Position numbers and translations under genes: made by a program. A stretch of DNA of 64,000 nt from Rhodobacter calidifons. Its GTDB lineage: Bacteria; Pseudomonadota; Alphaproteobacteria; Rhodobacterales; Rhodobacteraceae. This document shows, one piece after another, positions 17,475 through 25,797 of this stretch. The notes below the pieces were generated by a model, which saw only the letters and a program-made list of their open reading frames with translations, did no database searches and was not told where the DNA came from. The stretch's first letter is position 1. The number at the start of each line of letters is the position of its first letter. The stretch is taken from contig NZ_JAANHS010000006.1 in the NCBI RefSeq assembly GCF_011174775.1, positions 124,001 through 188,000 on the forward strand, given 5' to 3'.

Positions 17475-18780
17475 GCGCGAGGAACAGGCGCGGCGATTCG
17501 GCGCGCCCGCCTTCATGCCGCACAGTGTAGCCGACACCACCCGACAGGCCCCAGTCCCGGGTCAGCTGGTGCCTGAAGCCCGCATCCAGGTCCACCTGCT
17601 CGATGCGTTCCGAGGGCGAGTCCCTCAACGCGTAGGACGCGTCGAAAAGAAGCGTCGTCGTCTCGTTCAGGTTCCGGGTCAGGTTCAGGCTGAAGATCGA
17701 ATCTGCAACCCTTTCGTCATCATCGGCGTCATAGCCGACGCGCCGTTCCAGGCTGACGCCCAGGCTGCCGTCCGGCAGGGCACGGGTCCATTCCAGCGCG
17801 CCGATCACATCGGTCCCGGTCTCGTCCCCGTGGGTCACGCCCAGCCGGACGGCCAGCGTGTCGCGTCCGGTTTCCAGGGCGCGGCCGATCTCGAAGGTCT
17901 GGCGCTGGCCTTCATCCGCATCGGTGGTCACGCTGAGCAGGGCATAGGCCGTGCCGACGGGCATGTCATAGGACAGCCGGACGCTGGCATCGGGGCCACG
18001 TTCGCGCGCGATAACGCCGCCGTCTTCGGTTTCGGTCTCGGTATAGCCGAGTTCGACCGACAGGTCGGCCCGTTCGCTGATCGCATAATCAAGGCCGGCA
18101 AAGACGGTGGTCGCATCGGTGGTGGTGGTGCCGAGGTCCTCTTCCTCGCGGTGGCGATAGCGCAGGCCGATGCGGCCGGTTGCGATTTCCGAAAAGCGCA
18201 GGATCGCCGCGACGTCACCGCGCCATTCCTCACTGTCCACCAGGTCGGGATCCGTGGTGTCCTGGTAGTCGGTCCGGTCATAGGCGAGCCCGAAGGCCAG
18301 ACCCACACCGGAGGTTCGGCCCGTTTCCAGCCGCGCCGAAAGCGACAGGTCGCTGCGCGTCCCGTCCGCACCGATGTCGCCCAGGTCGTCGCCGAAGGAA
18401 TCCGCGTCATCCGAACGGAACTCGGCCGCAAGGGCCAGCGCCGCCGAGGGCACTTCGCGACTGTAGGCAAAGGTCAGGGCCGACCGGCCGAAATCGAACT
18501 CGCTGCCCTCATCCCCGGTCCGAGCGACAAGCCCGCCGGTCACGCCGAAGGTCAGCCGGTCCAGCGGAGTTTCGCTGACAAGGCCAAAGGACAGCAGCGT
18601 GACATTGGCGACCTCTGTCCCTTCGCCTGGGACCGAGAGGCCGGCATTGCGGCTGATCTCAAGCCGGTTCTCGATACCGAAGGTCAGAAGGACGCCGCCT
18701 TCCTGGGCGCTGGCCGCGCCGGTCAGGCAGGCCGCGCCCACGGCGCATAGCCCCGCGACGATATGGCCAGCGCGGCGCAT
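17446..18780 (-). CDS. Outer-membrane beta-barrel protein of the EPS locus
   Basis: A 444-residue protein with a Sec signal peptide (MRRAGHIVAGLCAVGAAC, cleavage after ASA near residue 25). The rest alternates short polar turns with amphipathic strands (for example TEVANVTLLSFGLVSETPLDRLTFGVTGGLV), and the chain ends in an aromatic-rich strand, FLALSRDFQFRP, as outer-membrane barrels do. There is no globular-domain motif. It lies six bases downstream of the Wza-type gene on the same strand. This pairing, with the Wzz/kinase/ATPase operon nearby, resembles exosortase-linked EPS loci that carry a large outer-membrane barrel. A role in polymer passage across the outer membrane is likely but inferred. 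Confidence 0.75.
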   Translation of the reverse strand: MRRAGHIVAGLCAVGAACLTGAASAQEGGVLLTFGIENRLEISRNAGLSVPGEGTEVANVTLLSFGLVSETPLDRLTFGVTGGLVARTGDEGSEFDFGRSALTFAYSREVPSAALALAAEFRSDDADSFGDDLGDIGADGTRSDLSLSARLETGRTSGVGLAFGLAYDRTDYQDTTDPDLVDSEEWRGDVAAILRFSEIATGRIGLRYRHREEEDLGTTTTDATTVFAGLDYAISERADLSVELGYTETETEDGGVIARERGPDASVRLSYDMPVGTAYALLSVTTDADEGQRQTFEIGRALETGRDTLAVRLGVTHGDETGTDVIGALEWTRALPDGSLGVSLERRVGYDADDDERVADSIFSLNLTRNLNETTTLLFDASYALRDSPSERIEQVDLDAGFRHQLTRDWGLSGGVGYTVRHEGGRAESPRLFLALSRDFQFRP

Positions 18781-18786
18781 GCGGGC

Positions 18787-19386
18787 TTACTCGAACAGCT
18801 TGCGCTGCGGGATCACGATGACGTCGCCGTTCACCAGCCGGGTGCTGCCGCCGGATGCGCCGTTCTCGATCGCGTCAAGGTCAAGGCGATAGACCCGCTC
18901 CACCCCCGACTTGTCGACGCGACGCAGCTGGATGCGCTTCTTCGCGGCAAAGGGCGACGCGCCGCCGGCCTGCGCCAGGGCTTGCAGGAAGGTGGCGCCG
19001 GGCGCGACTTCGACCTTGCCGGGGCTGTTGGCGGCCCCCAGCACATAGACCGCGATGGTGCGCGGAGCCGAGGGCGCCGGGCGTTCGGCCAGCGCGCTGA
19101 GCGTGACATAGACGGTCGGCGTGGTGGCAAAGCCGGGGGACAGGCGCTGGGCGATGTCGGCCTGAACCTGGGCAAGGCTGCGGCCTGACACACGAACCGT
19201 TCCCGCAACAGGCAGGGTGATCTGCCCATCTGGCAGCACGATGGCGCTGCGGTTCAGCGTCGCGTCCTCGAGGACCTCGATCTGCAACACGTCTCCGGGA
19301 CGGATGCGGTAATCCTGGGCCGTGGCCATCAGCGCCACGACGGGCAAAAGGAACAGGGCGGCGACAATTCGGCGAAGGATCGGCAT
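18787..19386 (-). CDS. Polysaccharide export protein, Wza/KpsD/GfcE family (short form)
   Basis: A 199-residue secreted protein with a signal peptide (MPILRRIVAALFLLPVVALMATA). The Poly_export domain is visible as YRIRPGDVLQIEVLED near residue 27, LPDGQITLPVAGTVRVSG, LAQVQADIAQRL and a SLBB-like part, IAVYVLGAANSPGKVEVAPG. I chose ATG 19386 because GGAGAG lies seven bases upstream; ATG 19401 is the alternative. There is no lipobox cysteine and the protein lacks the C-terminal helix of full-length Wza, so the adjacent beta-barrel protein probably supplies the outer-membrane pore. A 167-base gap separates it from the SGNH-like gene upstream, so it may have its own promoter or be read through from the PKS operon. 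Confidence 0.87.
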   Translation of the reverse strand: MPILRRIVAALFLLPVVALMATAQDYRIRPGDVLQIEVLEDATLNRSAIVLPDGQITLPVAGTVRVSGRSLAQVQADIAQRLSPGFATTPTVYVTLSALAERPAPSAPRTIAVYVLGAANSPGKVEVAPGATFLQALAQAGGASPFAAKKRIQLRRVDKSGVERVYRLDLDAIENGASGGSTRLVNGDVIVIPQRKLFE

Positions 19387-19553
19387 CACAAGACTCTCCA
19401 TGGCGCCCCAAAAGGACGGGCGCTGACACTGACACCCAAGGTTATTGACCCGCGCGCGGATCGGAAAGGGGAAATGTGCCCGAACTCTGCGCCGCCCGCC
19501 CCGAGCTGGGCTTCGGCGCCTCTATTGCGGGCCGAGGTGGCCGATATGCCACA

Positions 19554-20510
19554 TCATGCGGAAAGACCGGACAAGCCAAGGTTGCGCACCACCGAATCGG
19601 TCGTCTCCTGCATCAGCCGCGCCACGTCGGAGTCCGGCGCCACCGCCACGCTGCCGTCGGCCCGCAACAGCGCATGGGGCAGACCAAGCGGGCTTTGCTG
19701 ATAAAGCGCGGTGTAGTGGACCAGGGCGACCAGATAGTTGCCCAGATCGTTCAGGTGGATCACGTCCAGCGTTCCGTCCTCGGCCCGGGAGAACAGGTCG
19801 GTGCGGTCCCGGACATTGCCAAGCCCGCCCCGCGCCTCGACCGCGCGGACGAAGGCGGCCAGCACCTGCCCGGCGGGGATCAGGTGGATGCGGCTGCCCG
19901 CCGGCAGCCGCTCCAGCGCCGGGCCAAGGACGCGCGACAACCAGTAGCGGTCGTGGTCGCGGTCAAGCCGTTCCAGCCAGCCCTCGGGATCGTCCAGCTG
20001 GTGCCAGGTCTCGTAGAGGTAAAGCCGCACGTCGGGCCGCGCCTTCAGCGCCTCTCCGGCCCAGCGGGCCAGATAGACCGGGCTGTCATAATAGCGGATC
20101 GAGGCACGGATCTCGACCATCTCGGTCAGGACGATGGCATCGTAGTCGCCGCTGCGCACGGCCTCCAGCGCGGGGCGAAAGCGGGGATGGGCATTCTCGG
20201 CCTCGAAGCCGTTGATCGGGGCGTGGCCCCAATGGGCCTGCAAGGTGGTGCCCCAGCCAAGCTGACTGTCATAGCGATGCCCGCCGGGGGCCATCTGTGC
20301 CAGCATCGCGGGCATGTCGCGGTTCACCAGGCTGTGGCCCAGGTGAAAGACGGCCAGCGGCGCGGCGGGTTTCGGCACCGAAGACCTGGTCAGCCGGGTC
20401 CGTACCGAAGCCGCCGAGGGCGCGCGGGTCAGGTGCCAGTAAAGCCCGCCCGCGCCGATTGCCGACAGGAGGCTGGCCAGGATCGCCTTGCGTCGCGTCA
20501 TCATCGTCAC
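19554..20510 (-). CDS. Membrane-anchored SGNH/GDSL-hydrolase-like protein
   Basis: A 318-residue protein with an N-terminal hydrophobic anchor or signal (AILASLLSAIGAGGLYWHL, residues 9-27). Block I of the SGNH fold looks present as FHLGHSLVNRDMP, and the C-terminal DVIHLNDLGNYL fits the catalytic DxxH block V. SYD-type strand SGDYDAIVLTEMVEI and LYLYETWHQLDDP lie between. SGNH proteins are esterases or acyltransferases on carbohydrates and lipids. Its ATG overlaps the stop of the phosphopantetheinyl transferase gene (ATGA), so it is the last gene of the PKS/NRPS operon. It would act on the periplasmic side, perhaps on the polyketide-peptide product or on the polysaccharide. The family call is by weak motifs. 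Confidence 0.65.
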   Translation of the reverse strand: MTMMTRRKAILASLLSAIGAGGLYWHLTRAPSAASVRTRLTRSSVPKPAAPLAVFHLGHSLVNRDMPAMLAQMAPGGHRYDSQLGWGTTLQAHWGHAPINGFEAENAHPRFRPALEAVRSGDYDAIVLTEMVEIRASIRYYDSPVYLARWAGEALKARPDVRLYLYETWHQLDDPEGWLERLDRDHDRYWLSRVLGPALERLPAGSRIHLIPAGQVLAAFVRAVEARGGLGNVRDRTDLFSRAEDGTLDVIHLNDLGNYLVALVHYTALYQQSPLGLPHALLRADGSVAVAPDSDVARLMQETTDSVVRNLGLSGLSA

Positions 20511-21163
20511 CGTGTCACCCCTGCCAGGACCAGACCTTCGACCAGGGCCAGGCGACCCCGCACCACGTCACCGGCGCGGAAGGCTCCGGCATCCTGCTGA
20601 AACTGGGCGTCGAAGCCGGCCTCGGCAAGGGTCACATGCGCGGCATCAAAGCCGAACATCGCCCGCGCACCCTGCGCCTGCGCCTTGAAAAGCGCCTCCT
20701 TTGCGGCAAAGAGCCGCCGGAGCCACAGCCCTGTCTCGCCCGCCGGAAGGGCCGCGCGCTCGGCCGCCGAGGCGATCTCGGGCCAGAGGTCGGGGGGCAG
20801 CGGCTGGTCCTCTTCCACATCGACGCCAAGCGGGGCGCCGCGCCGGACGACAGCCACGGCAAGACCCGCAGCATGCGAGATCGACCCCGCGATGCCTTCT
20901 GGCCACAGCGGCGCGCGGTCGGGCAGCACGGGCAGCGCGCGCGGGGCGACGCCAAGCGCCGACAGCGCCTGCCGCGCGGCCTGCCTTCCGGCGGCGAATT
21001 CCATCACCCGGCGCGGTACAGCCGCGCCGAGGGTTTTACGCTCTTCGGGCCAGAGTGCAGCCGGCTCGGCGGCGGCAAGATTGCAGAGCGCGACCGACAC
21101 TTCGGCCGGGAACAGCGCAGCCAGCGCCTGGCCGATCCGGCCGAGCCGCACGGCGGCGGTCAT
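20507..21163 (-). CDS. 4'-phosphopantetheinyl transferase, Sfp/EntD type
   Basis: A 218-residue enzyme that moves phosphopantetheine from coenzyme A to a serine of carrier domains. All family motifs are visible: GSISH (93-97), GVDVE (113-117, metal-binding D115 and E117) and AAKEALFK (153-160, with E156). ALWPEE near 37 and the GRQAARQAL block match the N-terminal part of EntD-like enzymes. It is coupled by four-base overlaps at both ends, to the NRPS gene upstream and the SGNH gene downstream. Its natural partners should be the ACP at S1761 of the PKS and the carrier at S1452 of the NRPS-like protein, which makes the operon self-sufficient for activation. Confidence 0.93.
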   Translation of the reverse strand: MTAAVRLGRIGQALAALFPAEVSVALCNLAAAEPAALWPEERKTLGAAVPRRVMEFAAGRQAARQALSALGVAPRALPVLPDRAPLWPEGIAGSISHAAGLAVAVVRRGAPLGVDVEEDQPLPPDLWPEIASAAERAALPAGETGLWLRRLFAAKEALFKAQAQGARAMFGFDAAHVTLAEAGFDAQFQQDAGAFRAGDVVRGRLALVEGLVLAGVTR

Positions 21164-24100
21164 CCCAGCGCCTTCTCCCGCGCCTCGCGCATGGCCCGGC
21201 GGCGGGCCATCGCGTCCATCCGGCTGTCGGCGGCCTCGGTCGCGCCGGCCTGCGGTGCCGCGGCGGCCGGGGCCGGGATCGCGGCCGCGGCCGGCGCAGC
21301 CTGCGGCACCAGCCGCGCGATATGGTCTGCCAGTGCCGAGACGACCGGGAAGCGGAAGATGTCGGTGATCGCGATCCGGTCGGAACTCAGCGCCACCTTC
21401 AGCTCGCGATGCGCCTGCACCGCCAAGAGCGAATGGCCGCCGAGGGTGAAGAAGTTGTCCGACCGACCCACCTGCGGCACGCCGAGCACACGGGCAAAGA
21501 CGGCCGCAATGGCCGCCTCCAGATTGCCGCCTGTTCCGGCTGCGGGTCGCGCCGCTGCCTCCGGGGCCTCGGCTTGGGCCGGGGCAGCGGGAACAACCTG
21601 GGCCGGGATGACCGAGGCGAAGGGCGCCGGCAGTGCCTTGCGGTCCACCTTGCCGTTCGGGGTCAACGGGAAGGCGTCAAGCCGCAGGATATGGGCTGGA
21701 ATCATGACATCGGGCAGATGCGCGGACAGACCGGCCTTCAGCGCCGCGGCGTCGATCTCGCCGGAGGCGGTGACATAGGCCACCAGCCGCAGGTCGCCCG
21801 GCTGGTCCTCGCGCGCGATGACCACGGCCTGGCGGATGCCGGGCGCGGCCTCAAGCGCGGTCTCGATCTCGCCCAGCTCGATCCGGTGGCCCCGGATCTT
21901 GACCTGGAAATCGGCCCGCCCGAGGTAGTCGAGCTTGCCATCGGGTCGCTTGCGCACCAGATCGCCGGTCCGGTACATCCGTCCCCCGCCCGCGAAGGGG
22001 TCGGGGCGGAAGCGGTCGGCGGTCAGGTCGGGGCGCCGGAAATAGCCCTGCGCGACGCCCTCGCCGCCGATCCATAGCTCTCCCTCCTGGCCATCGGCCA
22101 CCGGGGCCTGGGCCTCGTCCAGCACATAAAGCGCGGTGTTCGCAATGGGTTGGCCGATGTTGACCACGCCGTCCGCGCCTGTCGTCGCCTCGACCGAGGA
22201 CCAGATCGTCGTCTCGGTCGGGCCATACATGTTCAGAACCGGCGCCCCGATCAGACCCGAAAGGTCCGCCGCCAGACGACCGGTCAGCGCCTCGCCGCCG
22301 ACCAGCATCCGCTGCAACCGCTTCAGCGCGGCACGGGCGCCGTCGTCCTCGGCCAGCATCCGCGCCATCGAGGGCGTGCATTGCAGATGGGTCACGCCAT
22401 GGCGGAGGATCAGGCCGGCCAAGGAGTCATCCGCGCCGGCCCCGGCATTGGTGATGCGCAGCACCTCGGCCACATGTTTCAGCCCTTCCAGAACCACGGG
22501 CGTTGCGATGCCGTAGTCGATCAGGCAGGCCACCTCGTCGATGTCGATGGCCTTCAGCTCCTCCACCCGCTTCACCGCGTCCTCGACCGTGCCGAACAGG
22601 CCGGAGTCCTCGAAATAGCGCTGGAAGGCGAAATCGAGGATCGCCTCCAGTTCATCGGGCGCAAGCGAGCCCAGGTCGATGTCCATCGGATTGGCCACAC
22701 CCTGCGGCTTCTTGAAGGCCGGGAAGGCCCATGCGTACTGCTTGATGAGGGCAGCAGCCGAGCGCAGGTAGCTTTTCATCGGCTCGCGCGCCACCTCGCG
22801 CGCCGTCTCGCGGTCGGCGGCAAGGAAGGTGTGCAGCATCAGCGTGACCTTGAACCTTGACGGGTCATGCCCGGCCTCGGCCAGCGCGGCGCGGTAAAGC
22901 CTGACCTTGTCGGCCACTTCCGGGATCGACTGGCCAAGAAGATGGGTCAGCACATGGGCACCCGCCTTGCCGGCCTCGCGCCAGGTGTCCGGGTTCCCGG
23001 CGGTGGTGACCCAGGCCTCGACTTCCGGCGACACCGGGCGCGGCTGGGTCCGGACGGCAAAGGGCGTGCCGTCCTTGCGCGGAAACTCCACCGCCTCGCC
23101 GCGCCACAGCCGGCGGACCTGGTCCAGCGCGTCGAACAGTGCCTGACGGTTCGCGGGGGGCGTGTTTTCCGGCCGCAGGACAAAGTCGTCGGGCTGCCAA
23201 CCCGAGGCAAAGGCCAGGCCCGCGCGGCCATTGGTCAGGTTGTCGATGACCGCCCATTCCTCGGCGATGCGGGCGGGGTGATGCAGGGGCGCGACGATGG
23301 ACCCGGCGCGGACGCCGATGTTTCTGGTGATCGCCGCCGCCGCCGCCCCGGTCACCGAAGGGTTCGGATAGGGGCCGCCGAAGGCGTGGAAATGGCGTTC
23401 CGGGGTCCAGACCGCGACAAATCCGTTCTGGTCGGCAAACTTCGCGCCTTCGAGCAGAAGCTCGTATTTCGAGGGGCCTGGCAGGTCGTCGTTGCCCCAG
23501 TAATAGATGCTGAACTCCATCTTCCGGGGGCTGATCCCGCTGCCGCCCGCCGCCCCGCCCGAGGGCCGGACCCGCGCGCTGTCGTCGGCCAGGACCACGG
23601 TGAAGCCGCGGCTCAGGGTCCAGAACAGTTCCAGCACCGAGATGTCGAAGGACAGCGAGGTGACGGCCAGCCAGCATCCGGGATCGGTGCCCAGCACGTC
23701 ATCCATGCCCGCGAAGAAGTTCATCACGTTGCGATGGCCGACGACGACACCCTTCGGGCGGCCGGTCGAGCCGGAGGTGTAGATCACATAGGCCGGGTCG
23801 TCGGCGGTCGGGCCGTCGGCGGGCGTGGTCGTGGGCGCAGAGGAAAGGCGAGGATCGCTGTCCAGGATCAGAAGCGTCGGGCCCTGCGGCAAGGTGTCGG
23901 CCACGGCGCTTTCGGTGACGATGACCGGACAGCCCGAATCCTCGGCATAAAGCGCCAGGCGGTCGGCCGGGTAGGCCGGGTCCATCGGGACATAGGCCGC
24001 GCCGGCAAGCTGGATGCCAAGGGCGCCGGCCACCATGTCGGGCGTCCGGCGGCAGGCAAGGCCGACAAGCGCGCCGCGCGCGACGCCCATCGTTCGCAGG

Positions 24101-25785
24101 GTGTTCGCGATCCGGCCCGCCCGGTCGGCAAGCTGCGCATAGCTGAGCCGCGCCTCACCCGCGATGACGGCGGTCGCATCGGGTGTCCGCGCGGCCTGCG
24201 CAAGGATCGCACCGGGCAGCGTGGCCTGCCGGTCATAGTCGCGTCTGGTCGCGTCCAGCGCCCCGGCATAAACGTCGGTTTCCGCGGCGGACAGATGGCT
24301 CAGCCCGGAAAGATCGGCCCCGGGCGTGCCGGCCATCGCTGCGACGAGGCGGGCGATGCGTTCGGCGATGCGGGCGGCTTCGGCGGCAGGCAGGCGGGCC
24401 GCGTCGTGCCAGAGGGTCGGGGTTGTGCCGGTGGTGATCGTCACCGTGCTGCCGGAAAGCGGTCCGCTCCCCCCGCCAATCGCGAGGCCCGAGGGCAGAA
24501 GCGCGCTCAGGCCCGGCTCGCGCAGGGCAAGGTCGGCGGCCAGGCCGCCAGCGGCGCGGGCGGCATCCAGCGCCCGGCTGGCGCGGGCTTCGGCCTCGGC
24601 CACGGGGCCGGTGGCGTCAAGCCGAACCGGGACCCATGGCAGAAGATAGCCCGGTGCGGGGTCGGCGCCGGATGCAAAGGCAATGTCGCCTCCGGTCCGG
24701 CCAAGCGCACGAAGCGTCGCAAGGGCAAGGCGCGCGGGTGTAACGCCCGGCAGATCCAGCTGGATCTGCCGCCAGTCCTGCACTGCGGTCGTCGCGCCCG
24801 GCAGCACCGGATCGGGGTGCAGCAGCAGGCCACGCAGCCGCGCCTCGGCTTCGGCCGCAGGCGCAAGGGCTGCGTCCAGACCTGCGGCCAGCGCGGCATC
24901 GGGCGAGGGCAGGTTGGCTTCGGCCCGGGCGGTGTCGACGGGCAGGCCCTTCAGGCAGGTCAGACGGGACAGGCGCACCGCACCCGAGCCACAGGCCACC
25001 GTCAGGCTGTCGGGATCGCGCGCAAGCACCGTGCCCGGGCTGGCCTGGCCCGGAACGACCTCGGCCAGCCCCACGGCCCAGACCTGACCCGCCGCCTCGA
25101 TCTTCGGGACGGCCAGCGGGTTGCGATATCCGCCATGATCCAGCGCGCGCACATGGCGGGCGACCGTCTCGGCGGGTTGCGTGAAGTCCAGCCGGCCGGC
25201 CGCCGCGGGCCGATCCGCCCGCATCCAGACCTTGCGCGCCCCCGCCGCCTGAGGCTGGCGCGGCTGTCCCCCCGCCTCCAGCGCCGCCATCACCTCGGGG
25301 AAACTGTCCAGCGCTGCCCCGAAGCAGCGCGCATTCAGGGTGAAGGCGGTATCGTCCGGCTCGATGTCGAAGGCGCGGCTGGCCAGGATATCGCCTTCGT
25401 CGATGCCGTCGGTCATCAGATGCCAGGTGACGGCGTGGCTAGTCTCGCCGTTCCGCAGCGCCCAGACCGGCGCGTTGAGACCGGCGTAGCCGGGCAGCGG
25501 TCCGTCGTGGAAATTGACCCCGCCCTGCCGCGCCAGCCCCAGAACCGTGGCGGGGACGAGCGAGAGGTTGGCAACCGACAACAACCAGTCGAAGGTCAGA
25601 CCCGCCGTCCGCTCGGCCAGCCCGGCGCCGGGGGCGATGATCCGCAGCCCCGCGTCGGCGGCCCAGCTGGCCACCCTGGCCTCGCGCGTGACCACTGCCG
25701 CAAGCCGGTGCCCCCGCTCCAGCCAGCGCTTGCCGCATTCCACCGTCAGACTTTCATTGCCGATCAGAAGGGCGGTCAGGGTCAT
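21160..25785 (-). CDS. NRPS-like protein: formyltransferase - adenylation domain with inserted luciferase-like monooxygenase - carrier domain
   Basis: A 1541-residue protein. Residues 1-310 resemble methionyl-tRNA formyltransferase with the catalytic N91, H93 and D129 (VNFHDGPLPG, DGIDEGD), as in the formylating start module of linear gramicidin synthetase. Residues 330-510 are unassigned and may be a relic of a condensation domain; no HHxxxDG is seen. Adenylation starts near 520 (TSGSTGRPKG core). At about 753 it is interrupted by a flavin luciferase-like monooxygenase (MEFSIYYWG, TPERHFHAFGG, FASGWQPDDF) of the MupA/Atu3671 type. It resumes near 1115 (NMYGPTETTIWSS, YRTGDLVR, NGKVDRKAL). 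A carrier domain with S1452 in LGGHSLLAV follows. It starts 12 bases after the PKS stop. Substrate amino acid not predicted. Confidence 0.9.
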   Translation of the reverse strand: MTLTALLIGNESLTVECGKRWLERGHRLAAVVTREARVASWAADAGLRIIAPGAGLAERTAGLTFDWLLSVANLSLVPATVLGLARQGGVNFHDGPLPGYAGLNAPVWALRNGETSHAVTWHLMTDGIDEGDILASRAFDIEPDDTAFTLNARCFGAALDSFPEVMAALEAGGQPRQPQAAGARKVWMRADRPAAAGRLDFTQPAETVARHVRALDHGGYRNPLAVPKIEAAGQVWAVGLAEVVPGQASPGTVLARDPDSLTVACGSGAVRLSRLTCLKGLPVDTARAEANLPSPDAALAAGLDAALAPAAEAEARLRGLLLHPDPVLPGATTAVQDWRQIQLDLPGVTPARLALATLRALGRTGGDIAFASGADPAPGYLLPWVPVRLDATGPVAEAEARASRALDAARAAGGLAADLALREPGLSALLPSGLAIGGGSGPLSGSTVTITTGTTPTLWHDAARLPAAEAARIAERIARLVAAMAGTPGADLSGLSHLSAAETDVYAGALDATRRDYDRQATLPGAILAQAARTPDATAVIAGEARLSYAQLADRAGRIANTLRTMGVARGALVGLACRRTPDMVAGALGIQLAGAAYVPMDPAYPADRLALYAEDSGCPVIVTESAVADTLPQGPTLLILDSDPRLSSAPTTTPADGPTADDPAYVIYTSGSTGRPKGVVVGHRNVMNFFAGMDDVLGTDPGCWLAVTSLSFDISVLELFWTLSRGFTVVLADDSARVRPSGGAAGGSGISPRKMEFSIYYWGNDDLPGPSKYELLLEGAKFADQNGFVAVWTPERHFHAFGGPYPNPSVTGAAAAAITRNIGVRAGSIVAPLHHPARIAEEWAVIDNLTNGRAGLAFASGWQPDDFVLRPENTPPANRQALFDALDQVRRLWRGEAVEFPRKDGTPFAVRTQPRPVSPEVEAWVTTAGNPDTWREAGKAGAHVLTHLLGQSIPEVADKVRLYRAALAEAGHDPSRFKVTLMLHTFLAADRETAREVAREPMKSYLRSAAALIKQYAWAFPAFKKPQGVANPMDIDLGSLAPDELEAILDFAFQRYFEDSGLFGTVEDAVKRVEELKAIDIDEVACLIDYGIATPVVLEGLKHVAEVLRITNAGAGADDSLAGLILRHGVTHLQCTPSMARMLAEDDGARAALKRLQRMLVGGEALTGRLAADLSGLIGAPVLNMYGPTETTIWSSVEATTGADGVVNIGQPIANTALYVLDEAQAPVADGQEGELWIGGEGVAQGYFRRPDLTADRFRPDPFAGGGRMYRTGDLVRKRPDGKLDYLGRADFQVKIRGHRIELGEIETALEAAPGIRQAVVIAREDQPGDLRLVAYVTASGEIDAAALKAGLSAHLPDVMIPAHILRLDAFPLTPNGKVDRKALPAPFASVIPAQVVPAAPAQAEAPEAAARPAAGTGGNLEAAIAAVFARVLGVPQVGRSDNFFTLGGHSLLAVQAHRELKVALSSDRIAITDIFRFPVVSALADHIARLVPQAAPAAAAIPAPAAAAPQAGATEAADSRMDAMARRRAMREAREKALG

Positions 25786-25797
25786 GTCAGTCTCCGG

